A stretch of DNA of 58,234 nt from Stutzerimonas kirkiae (GTDB taxonomy: Bacteria; Pseudomonadota; Gammaproteobacteria; Pseudomonadales; Pseudomonadaceae). Where the stretch lies: positions 1-58,234 of the forward strand of contig NZ_QJUO01000028.1 of the NCBI RefSeq assembly GCF_004327335.1, read 5' to 3'. The translations under genes were made by a program, and so were the position numbers. Below the pieces are notes generated by a model. That model was not told the origin of the DNA, did not search any database, and saw only the letters and a program-made list of their open reading frames with translations. Each line of letters starts with the position of its first letter. The first letter of the stretch is position 1. Below are positions 43,277 to 52,924 of this stretch, piece after piece.

Positions 43277-44425
43277 ATGACCGCCGCCAGCCTGTCCCCC
43301 ACCGTGCAACTCGCCTGCGAGTTGATCGACCGCCCCTCGGTGACGCCACGGGACGAAGGTTGCCAGCGGCTGATCGCCGAACGGCTGGCGGCCTGCGGTT
43401 TCGACATCGAGCGGATGGACATCGAGGACGTGCAGAACCTCTGGGCGGTGCGCGGCGCACAAGGACCGGTGCTGTGCTTCGCCGGCCATACCGATGTCGT
43501 TCCGACCGGGCCGGAGGATGCCTGGAGCACCCCACCGTTCCGGGCCCGGGTGGACGACCAGGGCATGCTGCGCGGGCGTGGCGCCGCCGACATGAAGGGC
43601 AGCATCGCCGCCATGGTGACCGCCGTAGAACGCTTCACACGAGACTACCCGGCCCACCGAGGGCAGATCGCCTTCCTCATCACCAGCGACGAAGAAGGCC
43701 CGGCCCTGCATGGCACCAAGGCCGTGGTCGAACGCCTGCGCGAACGCCAGCAACGCCTGGACTGGTGCATCGTCGGCGAACCCTCCAGCACCGAGAAACT
43801 CGGTGACGTGGTCAAGAATGGCCGACGAGGCTCCCTCGGCGGCACCCTGACCATACGCGGCAAGCAGGGCCACGTCGCCTACCCGCACCTTGCGCGCAAC
43901 CCCATTCACCTGGCCGCACCGGCACTGGCCGAACTGGCCGCCGAACACTGGGACGCCGGCAACGCCTTCTTCCCGCCGACCAGCTTGCAGATTTCCAACC
44001 TGAATGCCGGCACCGGCGCCACCAATGTCATCCCCGGCACCCTGGAGGCACTGTTCAACTTCCGCTTTTCCACCGAGTCCAGCGTCGAAGACCTCAAGCG
44101 CCGCACCGCCGCCATCCTCGACAAGCATGGCCTCGACTGGGAAGTCCGGTGGGAACTGTCCGGCCTGCCGTTCCTCACCGAGCCCGGCGCCCTGCTCGAT
44201 GCCGTCGCCGCCAGCATCCGTGACATCACCGGCCGCGAAACCACCCCGAGCACCAGCGGCGGCACCTCCGACGGGCGCTTCATCGCCACCCTGGGCACCC
44301 AGGTGGTGGAACTGGGACCGCTCAACGCCACCATCCACCAGGTGGACGAACATATCCTCGCCAGCGACCTTGACCTGCTCGCCGACATCTACTACCAGAC
44401 CCTGAAGCGCCTGCTCGCATGCTGA
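43277..44425 (+). CDS. dapE: Succinyl-diaminopimelate desuccinylase
   Basis: A 382-residue di-zinc hydrolase of lysine/meso-DAP synthesis. Metal motifs: [26 protein letters not shown] and the C-terminal HQVDE. Start is the second of two adjacent ATGs, six bases from AGGA. The stop overlaps rlmA by 7 bp. Confidence 0.95.
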   Translation: MTAASLSPTVQLACELIDRPSVTPRDEGCQRLIAERLAACGFDIERMDIEDVQNLWAVRGAQGPVLCFAGHTDVVPTGPEDAWSTPPFRARVDDQGMLRGRGAADMKGSIAAMVTAVERFTRDYPAHRGQIAFLITSDEEGPALHGTKAVVERLRERQQRLDWCIVGEPSSTEKLGDVVKNGRRGSLGGTLTIRGKQGHVAYPHLARNPIHLAAPALAELAAEHWDAGNAFFPPTSLQISNLNAGTGATNVIPGTLEALFNFRFSTESSVEDLKRRTAAILDKHGLDWEVRWELSGLPFLTEPGALLDAVAASIRDITGRETTPSTSGGTSDGRFIATLGTQVVELGPLNATIHQVDEHILASDLDLLADIYYQTLKRLLAC

Positions 44426-45222
44426 CCTGCCCGATCTGCCAGGGCGCCCTGCAGTCGGTGGACAACGGCGTCGCCTGCCCGGCCGACCATCGCTTCGACC
44501 GGGCGCGCCAGGGCTACCTCAACCTGCTGCCAGTGCAGCACAAGAACAGCCGCGCTCCCGGCGACAACCAGGCCATGGTCGAGGCTCGCCGGCGCTTCCT
44601 CGACGCCGGGCACTACGCGCCGCTGGCCGCACGCCTGGCGCAACTGGCCGCCGAGCGCCAACCCAGGCGCTGGCTGGACATCGGCTGCGGCGAGGGCTAC
44701 TACAGCACCCGGATCGCCCAGGCCCTGCCAGCCGCCGAAGGCTATGCCCTGGACATTTCCCGCGAAGCGGTGAAGCGTGCCTGCAAACGCGCACCGCAAG
44801 TCGAATGGCTGGTCGCCAGCATGGCCCGCATCCCCCTGGCCGACACCAGTTGCGACCTGCTGGCCAGCGTCTTCAGCCCTCTGGACTGGCAGGAAGCACG
44901 CCGCCTGCTCCCCCCCGGTGGCGGCCTGCTGCGCATGGGGCCGACACGCGAGCACCTGCTGGAGTTACGCCAGCGCCTGTATGACGAAGTGCGCGACTAC
45001 GATGACGAAAAGCACCTGTCGCTGATCCCGCAAGGCATGCACCTGGCCCACAGCGAAACGCTCTCCTACGAACTGCGACTGGACGACGCCCAGGCCCGCG
45101 CCGACCTGCTGGCCATGACCCCGCACGGCTGGCGCGCCAGCGCCGAACGCCGCGCCGCCGTAATCGACAGCCCCCTGAGCGTACGGGTTGCGATACGCTA
45201 CGACTGGATTCAGCGGGACTGA
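44419..45222 (+). CDS. rlmA: 23S rRNA (guanine-745-N1)-methyltransferase
   Basis: A 267-residue SAM-dependent methyltransferase. An N-terminal zinc site (CPICQGAL and CPADHRFD), the RQGYLNLLP segment and SAM-binding [13 protein letters not shown] are diagnostic of RlmA. Translationally coupled to dapE. Confidence 0.94.
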   Translation: MLTCPICQGALQSVDNGVACPADHRFDRARQGYLNLLPVQHKNSRAPGDNQAMVEARRRFLDAGHYAPLAARLAQLAAERQPRRWLDIGCGEGYYSTRIAQALPAAEGYALDISREAVKRACKRAPQVEWLVASMARIPLADTSCDLLASVFSPLDWQEARRLLPPGGGLLRMGPTREHLLELRQRLYDEVRDYDDEKHLSLIPQGMHLAHSETLSYELRLDDAQARADLLAMTPHGWRASAERRAAVIDSPLSVRVAIRYDWIQRD

Positions 45223-45249
45223 CCCCAACCACCTGCAAGGCAAGCCGAC

Positions 45250-45621
45250 ATGCGCCAACCCGATATCGAGATCTACCTCAAGGACGCCAGCCAGCAAGCC
45301 GTCAGCGACTGGCTGCAACAGGCCATTGGCGCCTGCACGCCCTGGCAGCGCAAAGGGCAGACCTTCAAGTGCAATGCGAACGGCATTCCCGTCACCTGGC
45401 TGCCCCGCGCGGTCGGCAAATGGCATTGCCTGCTGCTGGAAAGCGCCGCCACCCCCTGGCCCGACGACCTCGCCTGTGCCCACGCTGCCCACCAGGCCCT
45501 CGCCGTGGAAATCCGCTGCGCCCCCGGCGGCTGGCAGGAAGAAGAAGCCCTGGAAGAAGCCGACCGCTGGATCAGCGTCGGCCAGGACGGCGAACGGGAA
45601 ATCCGCTGGCATACCGACTGA
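45250..45621 (+). CDS. Conserved protein of unknown function
   Basis: A 123-residue soluble protein starting MRQPDIEIYLKDAS, with several tryptophans and an acidic C-terminal half (EEEALEEADRWI). No signal peptide or recognised domain. It follows rlmA by 27 bp and is probably the last gene of the dapE-rlmA transcript. Confidence 0.8.
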   Translation: MRQPDIEIYLKDASQQAVSDWLQQAIGACTPWQRKGQTFKCNANGIPVTWLPRAVGKWHCLLLESAATPWPDDLACAHAAHQALAVEIRCAPGGWQEEEALEEADRWISVGQDGEREIRWHTD

Positions 45622-45701
45622 TGCCCGTGGCCCCCCCCTGAGTGCTCGACACGGCTGCATAACTATTTGAAAAACACACATAAATTCCTGCCAACTGGGG
45701 C

Positions 45702-45730
45702 TTGACAGTCATACCACAGGCGAGAATAAT
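45702..45730 (+). promoter_or_regulatory. Promoter of tRNA-Met
   Basis: A consensus -35 TTGACA (45702-45707) and -10 AATAAT (45725-45730) are separated by 17 bp; the tRNA begins 12 bp downstream. Confidence 0.8.
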
Positions 45731-45742
45731 GCGCGCCACATT

Positions 45743-45819
45743 GGCTACGTAGCTCAGCTGGTTAGAGCATAGCATTCATAATGCTGGGGTCCGGGGTTCA
45801 AGTCCCTGCGTAGCCACCA
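45743..45819 (+). tRNA. tRNA-Met (elongator, anticodon CAT)
   Basis: A 77-nt tRNA with an encoded CCA. The acceptor stem pairs GGCTACG with CGTAGCC, the anticodon loop is TTCATAA with anticodon CAT, and the T-arm has GGTTCAAGTCC. Its 3' part is the integration site of the prophage and remains intact on this side. Confidence 0.97.
45775..45812. other. attL (prophage attachment site within tRNA-Met)
   Basis: This 38-bp core runs from the anticodon loop to the acceptor stem of tRNA-Met and is repeated exactly at 57088-57125. Confidence 0.95.
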
Positions 45820-45893
45820 TATAAAACAAAGGGTTAGCTTCGGTTAGCCCTTTGTCGTTTCTGGCAGTAGCCCAAGAATAGCCCAAAAGTAGC

Positions 45894-46865
45894 CTACACC
45901 CCTCCCAACTGTGCCAACGGCGAAAAGCGCAAAGCACTCGCCAGATGGTCAGGCGACAGATGCGAATAGCGCATCGTCATCTTGATATCACCGTGGCCCA
46001 GAATACGTTGCAGCGTCAGGATATCCCCTCCCCCCATCATGAAATGACTGGCGAAGGTGTGCCGGAGAATGTGCGTCAGTTGCCCAGGTGTATCGAAGCC
46101 ACAACGCTCGTAAGCACTGCGAAAGGCCGCACGGCATGACATGAACATGCGACCACCAGGAAGCCCCCGCTCCAGGACCAGTTGCTCAACATCGGAAGAC
46201 AATGGCACAGAGCGACTGCGACTATTCTTGGTCCGATGGAAGTGCACCTTTCCGGCGAAGATACCCGAACGCGGCAAGGTCTCGGCTTCATTCCAACGGC
46301 AACCGGTAGAGGCACAGATCAGCGCTACCGGATAGCAATGCGTGTTACTGCTGGCCTTGCACTCATCCAGCAATTGCTTAAGCTGATCCAGGCTCAAAAA
46401 CGTCAGCTCGGTCTGATCCGTACGTATCTGGCGGACCTTGACCAATGGGTTCTCCCCATTCCATGCGCCCAGCCGTATCAGTTCAGAGAACACCGCCGAG
46501 AGGTAACGCTGCTCATGGTTGACCGTATGGGGGGAAACCGCTTTCAGTCGATCACTACGGTAGCTCGACCAGGCCAGGGCATTGAAATCGCAGGCCAGCG
46601 GATTGCCTAAACGATCAGCCAAGGCCAGCGTCCGAGAGAGACGAAACTTCTCATCCTTCAAGGTGCAGCCGTGCAGCTTGTGCCAGAGCGTCACCAGATC
46701 GGATAGACGATCATCCAGGGGACGACCAGTAGCATCACGTTGCGCCAGATAGTCCTGTTCATAGCGGATCGCTGCCGACTTGGTGGCAAAGCCATACTTC
46801 CTGATCCGCTTATTGGCGTAGTAGAAATCCGCCATCCAGCCATCAGCATGCCGCCTCGACGTCAT
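45894..46865 (-). CDS. Prophage tyrosine integrase
   Basis: A 323-residue tyrosine recombinase with the complete catalytic set: R190 (TGCRWNEA), K213, H265 and R268 (HILRHTFASH), H291 (LGHGD) and nucleophile Y300 (MTMRYSHLSP). It lies next to attL and overlaps the replication gene by 4 bp (ATGA). Confidence 0.95.
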   Translation of the reverse strand: MTSRRHADGWMADFYYANKRIRKYGFATKSAAIRYEQDYLAQRDATGRPLDDRLSDLVTLWHKLHGCTLKDEKFRLSRTLALADRLGNPLACDFNALAWSSYRSDRLKAVSPHTVNHEQRYLSAVFSELIRLGAWNGENPLVKVRQIRTDQTELTFLSLDQLKQLLDECKASSNTHCYPVALICASTGCRWNEAETLPRSGIFAGKVHFHRTKNSRSRSVPLSSDVEQLVLERGLPGGRMFMSCRAAFRSAYERCGFDTPGQLTHILRHTFASHFMMGGGDILTLQRILGHGDIKMTMRYSHLSPDHLASALRFSPLAQLGGV

Positions 46866-48145
46866 ACAGCCCTACCCCACCTGACATGCCGCTCTTCCAG
46901 CAGCATTTCGATATGGTGGAACAGCATGGCCTCGGTCATGTCCTTGGCCGCGTAGTGGTCGCGAATCACTGGCCAGCAGTCCCATTGCTTCAGGCACCTA
47001 TATGCCTTTTTTGCCGGGACACATTCCCGAGCAAGCAGGCTTATGAAGTTTCCTAGGAACAGTTCGACGTTCTTGCCGCTGAAGCCCTTGCTGGTCTTGT
47101 AGTAGCGCTTGTAGGCCGTGTCATCGATCAGCGAGAACACGGGCAGATCGACCCGCACGTCTTCACGGATCAAGGTCCAAATCGGTTCGAAGTAGCCCGG
47201 ACGCCTCAGCAATTTGAACTGGAGCATGCCATAGCGCCACAGCCCGTCCAGATGCCCGGAGAAGGCCGCAAAGGTGCGCGTGTCGATCACCGCGCCGGTA
47301 TGGATATCCACCGAGCCACTGGCGAATTGCTGGATGATCGAGTGGTGATAACGCAGCTCGACACGCCACACGTCTTGTTCCGGATCATAGTTGGCCGGGT
47401 CGCCTTCATCGAAGCTGTCGCCACGCTTCCAGACGCTTTCCCAGTAGTCCAGCTTGTCGGTCGCCCTGGCCTGCTCGGTTTTGTTGTAGATAGCCAACTG
47501 GACGCCACCCACCGAGCCGAACATGAAGGTTTCCCCGCGGCCGTAGACGCTGCTCTTTGTGTCCCAGTGCAGTTCATTGATGCCGGAGATATCACGCACG
47601 TTGCGGGCACGGCAGTGCATCCGGGCCGTCAAGTCGGCAGGTGGCACCCAGCCTTGCAGGTCCAGCGCGAGGTGGACAGCACATTGGTTCTGCTCGATAT
47701 GGGTCAGCACTTCCCCAGCCAGTTCGTCCATGCGCGCCTGGAGACTTTCCGGCGACTGGCTGTCGATGGCATGGGGCGACACCTCGACCTTCAGGTGCGG
47801 CCCGATGTTTTCCAGCTTGGCGTTGAAGTTCTTAATCAGCAGGATGATGCCAAGGTCAGCGTTTTGCAGCTTGTACTGGTAGCCCGAGTCGCGTCCGACT
47901 CGACCGGCATGCCATCTTTCTCCAGCAAACTCGACCAGGGTACCCGGCTTCTCGAACAGGCACATGATTTCCGGGCGAATCATCCCCCGGTACAACTGGC
48001 GGACCGTATCCACCCCGCAACGCAGCAAACGGACGTCCGACAGATCAACGAAAGCAGCCGTTCCAGGATCAACAAACAAACGACTGTCTCGACTTTCCAA
48101 CCCCGTCTCAAGGTCGATACGAAGCAAATCCTTGGCCTTGGTCAT
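46862..48145 (-). CDS. Filamentous phage replication initiation protein
   Basis: A 427-residue protein, equivalent by position and size to Pf4 PA0727 (Pf1 replication protein), which nicks the double-stranded form for rolling-circle replication. A candidate active-site region contains YYKTSKGFSGKN; a clear HUH motif was not found. It is co-transcribed with the integrase through an ATGA overlap. Confidence 0.8.
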   Translation of the reverse strand: MTKAKDLLRIDLETGLESRDSRLFVDPGTAAFVDLSDVRLLRCGVDTVRQLYRGMIRPEIMCLFEKPGTLVEFAGERWHAGRVGRDSGYQYKLQNADLGIILLIKNFNAKLENIGPHLKVEVSPHAIDSQSPESLQARMDELAGEVLTHIEQNQCAVHLALDLQGWVPPADLTARMHCRARNVRDISGINELHWDTKSSVYGRGETFMFGSVGGVQLAIYNKTEQARATDKLDYWESVWKRGDSFDEGDPANYDPEQDVWRVELRYHHSIIQQFASGSVDIHTGAVIDTRTFAAFSGHLDGLWRYGMLQFKLLRRPGYFEPIWTLIREDVRVDLPVFSLIDDTAYKRYYKTSKGFSGKNVELFLGNFISLLARECVPAKKAYRCLKQWDCWPVIRDHYAAKDMTEAMLFHHIEMLLEERHVRWGRAV

Positions 48146-48289
48146 TTATGTATCACTCTGGCTTAACGTGGTTACTGAAATGGGTTTATAAGACGTGTTA
48201 CAGGGACGTCACCGGCGAGATGCGGCGCGCCCTGGCTCGTGCCTCGCATAGGTGCGCCGCCGCATCGCGCCACGACTGGTCAAGCAACA

Positions 48290-49567
48290 TCAGAACAACT
48301 CCATACGGGGGTCTACGTTCGCTACAGGACGCCCCGCAGTGGCCCCTGGATCAATCACCCTAGGCGTGAGGAAAATCAGCAGCTCGGACTTCTCCCGACT
48401 ATCCGAGCGACGTTTGAACAGCCGACCGATACCCGGAATTTTCGAAAGCACCGGCACACCATCCACACCGGCCTGGCGGCTGCCGGTATAGACGCCACCC
48501 AGGACAACCGTCTGGCCGTCTGCTATGCGGATTTTCGCGTCGAGCTGATTTGTGGACACAGGCGGCACACCGTTGATGGCCGCGCCGTAATCAGGCGTAT
48601 CGCGGTTAATGGCAACGTGCATCACCACCGCGCTATCGGGCGCTATGGCTGGCGTCACGGTAAGGCTCAGCGCGGCGCGCTTGAACTGGACGCTGGTCGC
48701 ACCATCACCTGCACTTTGCTGGTACGGGATCTCAGTGCCGCGCAAGATCGTGGCGGTTTCCCGATCGAGCGTAAGCACTGTCGGCCTTGACACAACGTCG
48801 CCCTGGCCGCTCGACTCCATCGCGCTTAGTTGCATCTCTAGCGACAGGCTGCTGCTCAGATAGCCAAAGCCCCCGAAGGTCGAGGCCGAAGCGGCGGCTA
48901 CTGCTGTCGAGGTCGACCCCGTCCAGTTGCCAGCACTGGCCGAGCTGGTCCAGCGCACACCAAGGTTTTTCGACCAATCCGTATTGGCTTCAACGATGGA
49001 TGCCTCGATCACCACTTGCCGGACAGGCACATCCACCGCCGCAATAACCCCTCTCAGGCTATCAATGAAAGGAGCAGGCAAGGCGGCAAAGATCGCATTG
49101 GTTCTTTCATCCACCGCTATCGATAGACCCGGCAAGTCAGCAGCGCCCAAGTATGAGGCACGGAATAGCTCAGCCACAGCGGCAGCGCGTGCATGCACGA
49201 CCGGCAGCACTTCGCGCACAACTTCACCAGATAGCTCACTGTGAATGCGATACGAGGCTTCATCACGCCCCGTCGAGACAACATCATTCATGGCCGTAAC
49301 CACAAACACATCACCGAAATAGCGACCAGCCAGCCCATTGCTGCTCAACAACATGCTGATAGCCGTATCGCAATCCACGTTCTGAAAGTTCATCGAAACC
49401 GCGCCCTGGACGGACGGTCCGAGCAGAATGCTACGACCGCAGAAGTCAGCCAGAAGCGGGATGGCAACGCGGATATCAATATCTTGGTTGTTCAGCGTGA
49501 CACGCGGACTTTCAGCAGCAGCCGTTGCACAGAACAATGCAACGACCAGGGCAAGAGACTTTTTCAT
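48290..49567 (-). CDS. Phage-encoded secretin (pIV-like)
   Basis: A 425-residue outer-membrane channel protein. Signal peptide MKKSLALVVALFCATAAA; N domains with VTLNNQDIDIRVAIPLLADF; then VRQVVIEASIVEANTD and the secretin core ending in the VVLGGVYT, VPVLSKIPGIGRLFKRR and LLIFLTPRVI motifs typical of pIV, PulD and PilQ. It would form the export pore for virions. Start at 49567 is chosen at the signal peptide. Pf1/Pf4 do not carry a gene at this place, between zot and rep. Confidence 0.93.
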   Translation of the reverse strand: MKKSLALVVALFCATAAAESPRVTLNNQDIDIRVAIPLLADFCGRSILLGPSVQGAVSMNFQNVDCDTAISMLLSSNGLAGRYFGDVFVVTAMNDVVSTGRDEASYRIHSELSGEVVREVLPVVHARAAAVAELFRASYLGAADLPGLSIAVDERTNAIFAALPAPFIDSLRGVIAAVDVPVRQVVIEASIVEANTDWSKNLGVRWTSSASAGNWTGSTSTAVAAASASTFGGFGYLSSSLSLEMQLSAMESSGQGDVVSRPTVLTLDRETATILRGTEIPYQQSAGDGATSVQFKRAALSLTVTPAIAPDSAVVMHVAINRDTPDYGAAINGVPPVSTNQLDAKIRIADGQTVVLGGVYTGSRQAGVDGVPVLSKIPGIGRLFKRRSDSREKSELLIFLTPRVIDPGATAGRPVANVDPRMELF

Positions 49568-49575
49568 CGCAACTC

Positions 49576-50766
49576 TCACTTGCGCCATGGCCTGGCGGAA
49601 TATTCAGAATCGGAAACAACAGTTACAACAGAGGATGCCGAAGGCATTGCAGCGGAGATATCAGGTGCCTGACTTGAACCAGGGAGGCTGGACTGCCCCA
49701 TAAAGGAGTTTGGCTGTTGGCCAGGATCGAAGACACCATTACGCACCACGCTCATACAGAAACCTAACGGAGTCTCATATCTGGACCCCTGTTGGGTATA
49801 GCATTGGCACGCTACAGGCTGGCCACCGATAACATAAGGTCTAGTCCTATTAGCGCCATCAGATATCGCGCCAATTCTTGAAATGCAAGTCAGGCGCGGA
49901 TAATCAATTGTCTTGGCCACTTCATCATAGATAGGGGCAGAAGACGGGACCAACGGAATACGAGGCACCCGCAGTGCAAGGTAATCGTCAGTTGATAACA
50001 CATCACCCTTATCGCCCTTAGCCTTCAAAGCCGCAGACGGGAAGACTAAAGTAGCCGCCTCAACCGCATCACTTACAACGCTTCTAGAGCTTGCAACTGG
50101 CGTACTGGCCGCCGACTGAGCCTCGGCAGATGGCTTATTGATCAGAGCGTAAACGTCATAAACGAGATACCCAATAACAGGGAAAGCACAGACTGCCAAG
50201 ACTAACTTTTTAGAAGGATTGAACTTGAAATGGTGCCCCGCCTTGGCACTGGTATAAACACCAAAATACCGCTTATCGAGGCTGACAACTTTCTTATCAA
50301 CATCCTTGTTATGGGCCAACTTTTCAACTTCATTAACACAGCGTTCAGATTCATAGCGCGCCAACTTTGCAGAGCCGAACAAGCGCCAGTAATGGATATG
50401 TTTATTGCACAAGCGCCGTGCATGCACATCGATAAAGCGCGGGTCCTGGGTGATCAAATGCACCTCATAGCCTTGCTTGCGCATGACTTCAAAGCGCGAA
50501 ATATGCAGAGGAACCGGCTGGCGAGAATCGCGCGAACCAAACCATTCTTGCGCCTCATCAATCACCACCATGGAATTATCTGGCAGCTCATACCAGAGTA
50601 ATGGGTCATCGAAAGGATACCAAGACGCTTGCAACTTTGCCGGATCGAGGTCCGTCACATTATGAAAATAGACCGGGCGGTCCTGAGCCTTTGCCGCCTG
50701 ATCTACCTCTTTGATTGTGTTAAGGGTTTTACCATGCCCCTGAAGACCCGTCCTAATATAAAGCAT
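49576..50766 (-). CDS. zot: Zot/pI-type phage assembly ATPase
   Basis: A 396-residue inner-membrane protein. Walker A GLQGHGKT (7-14), Walker B MVVIDEAQE (66-74), membrane segment about 187-209, then a periplasmic C-terminal domain with several cysteines. It drives virion extrusion and would contact the secretin encoded 8 bp downstream. Start at 50766 gives MLYIRTGLQG, the family pattern. Confidence 0.94.
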   Translation of the reverse strand: MLYIRTGLQGHGKTLNTIKEVDQAAKAQDRPVYFHNVTDLDPAKLQASWYPFDDPLLWYELPDNSMVVIDEAQEWFGSRDSRQPVPLHISRFEVMRKQGYEVHLITQDPRFIDVHARRLCNKHIHYWRLFGSAKLARYESERCVNEVEKLAHNKDVDKKVVSLDKRYFGVYTSAKAGHHFKFNPSKKLVLAVCAFPVIGYLVYDVYALINKPSAEAQSAASTPVASSRSVVSDAVEAATLVFPSAALKAKGDKGDVLSTDDYLALRVPRIPLVPSSAPIYDEVAKTIDYPRLTCISRIGAISDGANRTRPYVIGGQPVACQCYTQQGSRYETPLGFCMSVVRNGVFDPGQQPNSFMGQSSLPGSSQAPDISAAMPSASSVVTVVSDSEYSARPWRK

Positions 50767-50768
50767 AC

Positions 50769-51086
50769 TTACATTTCCTTCCCGCCAGTCCAGGGTTTCC
50801 ATACCTGCGCCCGCTTGAGGTCCTGCGCCTTATTTATTCCCGCGATGATCATGCGAGTCGTGATAGCGGAGAAATAAATACTAACTGCCACATCAAACTT
50901 GGCAATGCCAAGCAAATTTTGCAGTGCAGGAGCCAACGCACCCGCATTGCTCATTGCATACTGCAAAGCCTGATCGACGACCACATTAAAACCAAGGTAA
51001 GTCACGAACCCTAAGCCAATGATCCTGAATACATACCAGATCATAGGACCGACAATCATAAAGATAAAAGTAACTATAACCGGCAT
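50769..51086 (-). CDS. pVI-like minor coat protein (DUF2523 type)
   Basis: A 105-residue protein with three hydrophobic segments (MPVIVTFIFMIVGPMIWYVF, then about 25-40 and 65-85) ending in a basic tail. The same position and size as Pf4 PA0725. It ends 2 bp before zot starts. Confidence 0.85.
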   Translation of the reverse strand: MPVIVTFIFMIVGPMIWYVFRIIGLGFVTYLGFNVVVDQALQYAMSNAGALAPALQNLLGIAKFDVAVSIYFSAITTRMIIAGINKAQDLKRAQVWKPWTGGKEM

Positions 51087-51087
51087 A

Positions 51088-52323
51088 TCAATTACCCCCA
51101 AACGATCGACCCACATACATGGCAGCAGCCACCGTAGCCAGAATCACAATCAACGGAGAAAGCAGATTTGCGATATAGCAAAGCGGCTCATAAGAAAAAC
51201 TCAAGGAGCGTCCCGATAGGTTCAAGGCAATAGGAGGCGGGCAGCTAGAGGGCAAGAATCGAGTATTGTTCGATATAAAATCAGGAATCTGAATAGAATC
51301 CCCTTCAGCTACATCACCCGGCTTAAACCGATCATCATCCAGGAAGCTTTCTATTGCCCCCCGGTGCTTATCCAAGTCAAACAAATCCTGAGCTTCACAA
51401 CGTGCGGCTTTCTGCTGCTGAAGAATTGCGCACTGGATAGCATCACCTTCGCACATTAATGTTGAATCACAGGCCATTCCGTAGGCAGAACTATCGCCCG
51501 GTCCATCATCGGTATCATTGTCATTACAACTATTGTCGCCAGTGCACTTATCGCCACCACCGCCATCACCGCCATCACCGCCATCACCGCCATCACCGGA
51601 GTCATTGCCGCCGCCCCCAGTTCCCGAATCACCACCGCCAGTATCATCACCATCAGAACCATCATTGCCGCCCACAGTACCGCCACCAGAATCATCACCG
51701 CCACCGTCATCCGATCCGTCACCATCACCGGAGCCATCATCAGGAAGGCCAGGAATAGGCTTGTCAGGCTCAGCAGGACCAGCACAAGCTTCACCAGTTC
51801 TCTGGTACTCAACGTCGCCCCAAGCAATTGAATAACCAGAATTAATAGGATCGTCTTCTATTGACTCACTACCAAAAGCGCCAACCACATCCGCATAACA
51901 TCCAGAACTACAAACGCGGCCAGGAGTACCGAACTGCTGGAAGGAGCCGGTTAAAACATTGGTCCGATAAAGAGGATAACTCAAAGATAAAGAACTACCG
52001 GAAACGCAAGAAGACCCATAATAAGCAGAAGCCGGACCAGAGGAAGAAGAACCGCCACTAGTACCAGATACACCATCAGCACGAACATAAGAATACCGGC
52101 AAGAACCATTAGCGGAAGAATAGAGACTAAGAGAAATCAAAAGATAATCGTCACGAGTAGTAACGGAATTATTATAAGAAATAATGCCCGAAATCGCCGA
52201 TTCACATGCGGACTCGAAAGACACAAAAGACTGACCCGGCAATGCATAAATAAAAACAGGCCGTTCATTCGAAAAAGATAGAACAGGATATAAGGCTACG
52301 AGAACAAAAAATATAAATCGCAT
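51088..52323 (-). CDS. pIII-like adsorption protein (CoaA position)
   Basis: A 411-residue exported protein with a signal peptide (about 1-18), a Ser/Tyr-rich N-terminal region, a long Gly/Asp linker (about 190-265) with GGD repeats, a cysteine-rich C-terminal domain (CTGDNSCN, CDSTLMCEG, CEAQD) and a C-terminal membrane anchor (LLSPLIVILATVAAAMYVG). This N-linker-C layout is that of phage pIII; the N-terminal domain would determine the receptor. GC content is clearly lower than in the host genes. Confidence 0.85.
   Translation of the reverse strand: MRFIFFVLVALYPVLSFSNERPVFIYALPGQSFVSFESACESAISGIISYNNSVTTRDDYLLISLSLYSSANGSCRYSYVRADGVSGTSGGSSSSGPASAYYGSSCVSGSSLSLSYPLYRTNVLTGSFQQFGTPGRVCSSGCYADVVGAFGSESIEDDPINSGYSIAWGDVEYQRTGEACAGPAEPDKPIPGLPDDGSGDGDGSDDGGGDDSGGGTVGGNDGSDGDDTGGGDSGTGGGGNDSGDGGDGGDGGDGGGGDKCTGDNSCNDNDTDDGPGDSSAYGMACDSTLMCEGDAIQCAILQQQKAARCEAQDLFDLDKHRGAIESFLDDDRFKPGDVAEGDSIQIPDFISNNTRFLPSSCPPPIALNLSGRSLSFSYEPLCYIANLLSPLIVILATVAAAMYVGRSFGGN
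51552..51596. repeat. 9-bp tandem repeat encoding the Gly/Asp linker
   Basis: Five nearly exact tandem copies of CGCCATCAC lie inside the pIII-like gene and encode GGD units on the minus strand. Confidence 0.85.
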
Positions 52324-52412
52324 ATCAGATCCGTCCAAAGAACAAAGCAGCAAACGCCACAAATAAACAGACCAGTGCAAATGAATTAGGATCAATATAC
52401 ATAAACACCCCT

Positions 52413-52441
52413 CAAAAAAAAGGCCCCGACTAAGCGAGGCC
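52413..52441 (-). terminator. Terminator between major coat and pIII-like genes
   Basis: On the minus strand GGCCTCG pairs with CGGGGCC (one bulge/wobble) and is followed by eight T. A second perfect 10-bp dyad (52445-52454 with 52479-52488) precedes it. A terminator after gene VIII is typical of filamentous phages. Confidence 0.85.
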
Positions 52442-52499
52442 ATAGGCTGTTTTCTACGGCCTTGCAGCCTCAACCGAAGAAAACAGCCACCGCCAGCAC

Positions 52500-52712
52500 T
52501 TAGAAAGCGCGACGGATATACTTGAACAGGACAGCAGCGGCCAGAACGCCGATACCCGCCCAGCCGATGGTATTGACATCCGAAGTACCACCCGAGATGG
52601 TCGCAGCGGCATCCGCAGCATCAGCAAACGCCTGACCGGTCACGGCAGAACCGAGGATGGAAACGGAGGCAAACTTGCGACCGTACTTTTTGACCACGTT
52701 GCGAAGTTCCAT
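52500..52712 (-). CDS. coaB: Major coat protein pVIII (CoaB-like)
   Basis: A 70-residue precursor. A basic signal peptide (1-30, ending GQAFA) is followed by a 40-residue mature coat: acidic start DAADAA, membrane helix IGWAGIGVLAAAVLFKY and basic tail RRAF that meets the DNA. The ATG at 52712 has AAGGTGA six bases upstream. This is the major virion subunit. Confidence 0.93.
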   Translation of the reverse strand: MELRNVVKKYGRKFASVSILGSAVTGQAFADAADAAATISGGTSDVNTIGWAGIGVLAAAVLFKYIRRAF

Positions 52713-52717
52713 AAGAA

Positions 52718-52924
52718 TCACCTTATTACTCTTTTGAGAACGAGAAAGACGAAAACAGCCGCAAACAGTTGAAGCATTGCGTCATACAGTTGCGCTGAAT
52801 CATCAGCAGTTAAGCCAGCATTGCCGGCTATTTGATCGCTAGCCATAACTTGCAGCGTCCCGGTGCAACGGATATAACCGTCACTGTCGGTTGCCAACAG
52901 GCCATCGCAAGCAATCAAATTCAT
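52718..52924 (-). CDS. Small phage membrane protein (PA0722 position)
   Basis: A 68-residue protein with N-terminal MNLIACDGLLATDSDGYIRCTG, two cysteines (6 and 20) and a C-terminal membrane helix (LQLFAAVFVFLVLKRV). Probably a minor coat protein of the pVII/pIX type. Its ATG overlaps the stop of the preceding 40-codon gene (ATGA). Confidence 0.8.
   Translation of the reverse strand: MNLIACDGLLATDSDGYIRCTGTLQVMASDQIAGNAGLTADDSAQLYDAMLQLFAAVFVFLVLKRVIR

Noticed and set aside
46862..48145. HUH relaxase motif in the phage replication protein
   Set aside because: I looked for a paired histidine motif with a downstream tyrosine and found none convincing; the replication role rests on synteny with Pf1/Pf4.
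47252..48166. 304-codon plus-strand frame opposite the phage replication gene
   Set aside because: Antisense of a gene supported by Pf4 synteny; no start site and no family.
51552..51596. Short regularly spaced repeats that could suggest CRISPR
   Set aside because: The 9-bp units are contiguous, have no spacers and encode GGD; no cas genes are present.
51459..51835. His- and Ser/Pro-rich plus-strand frames opposite the pIII-like linker
   Set aside because: They are by-products of the 9-bp repeat encoding the Gly/Asp linker on the other strand.
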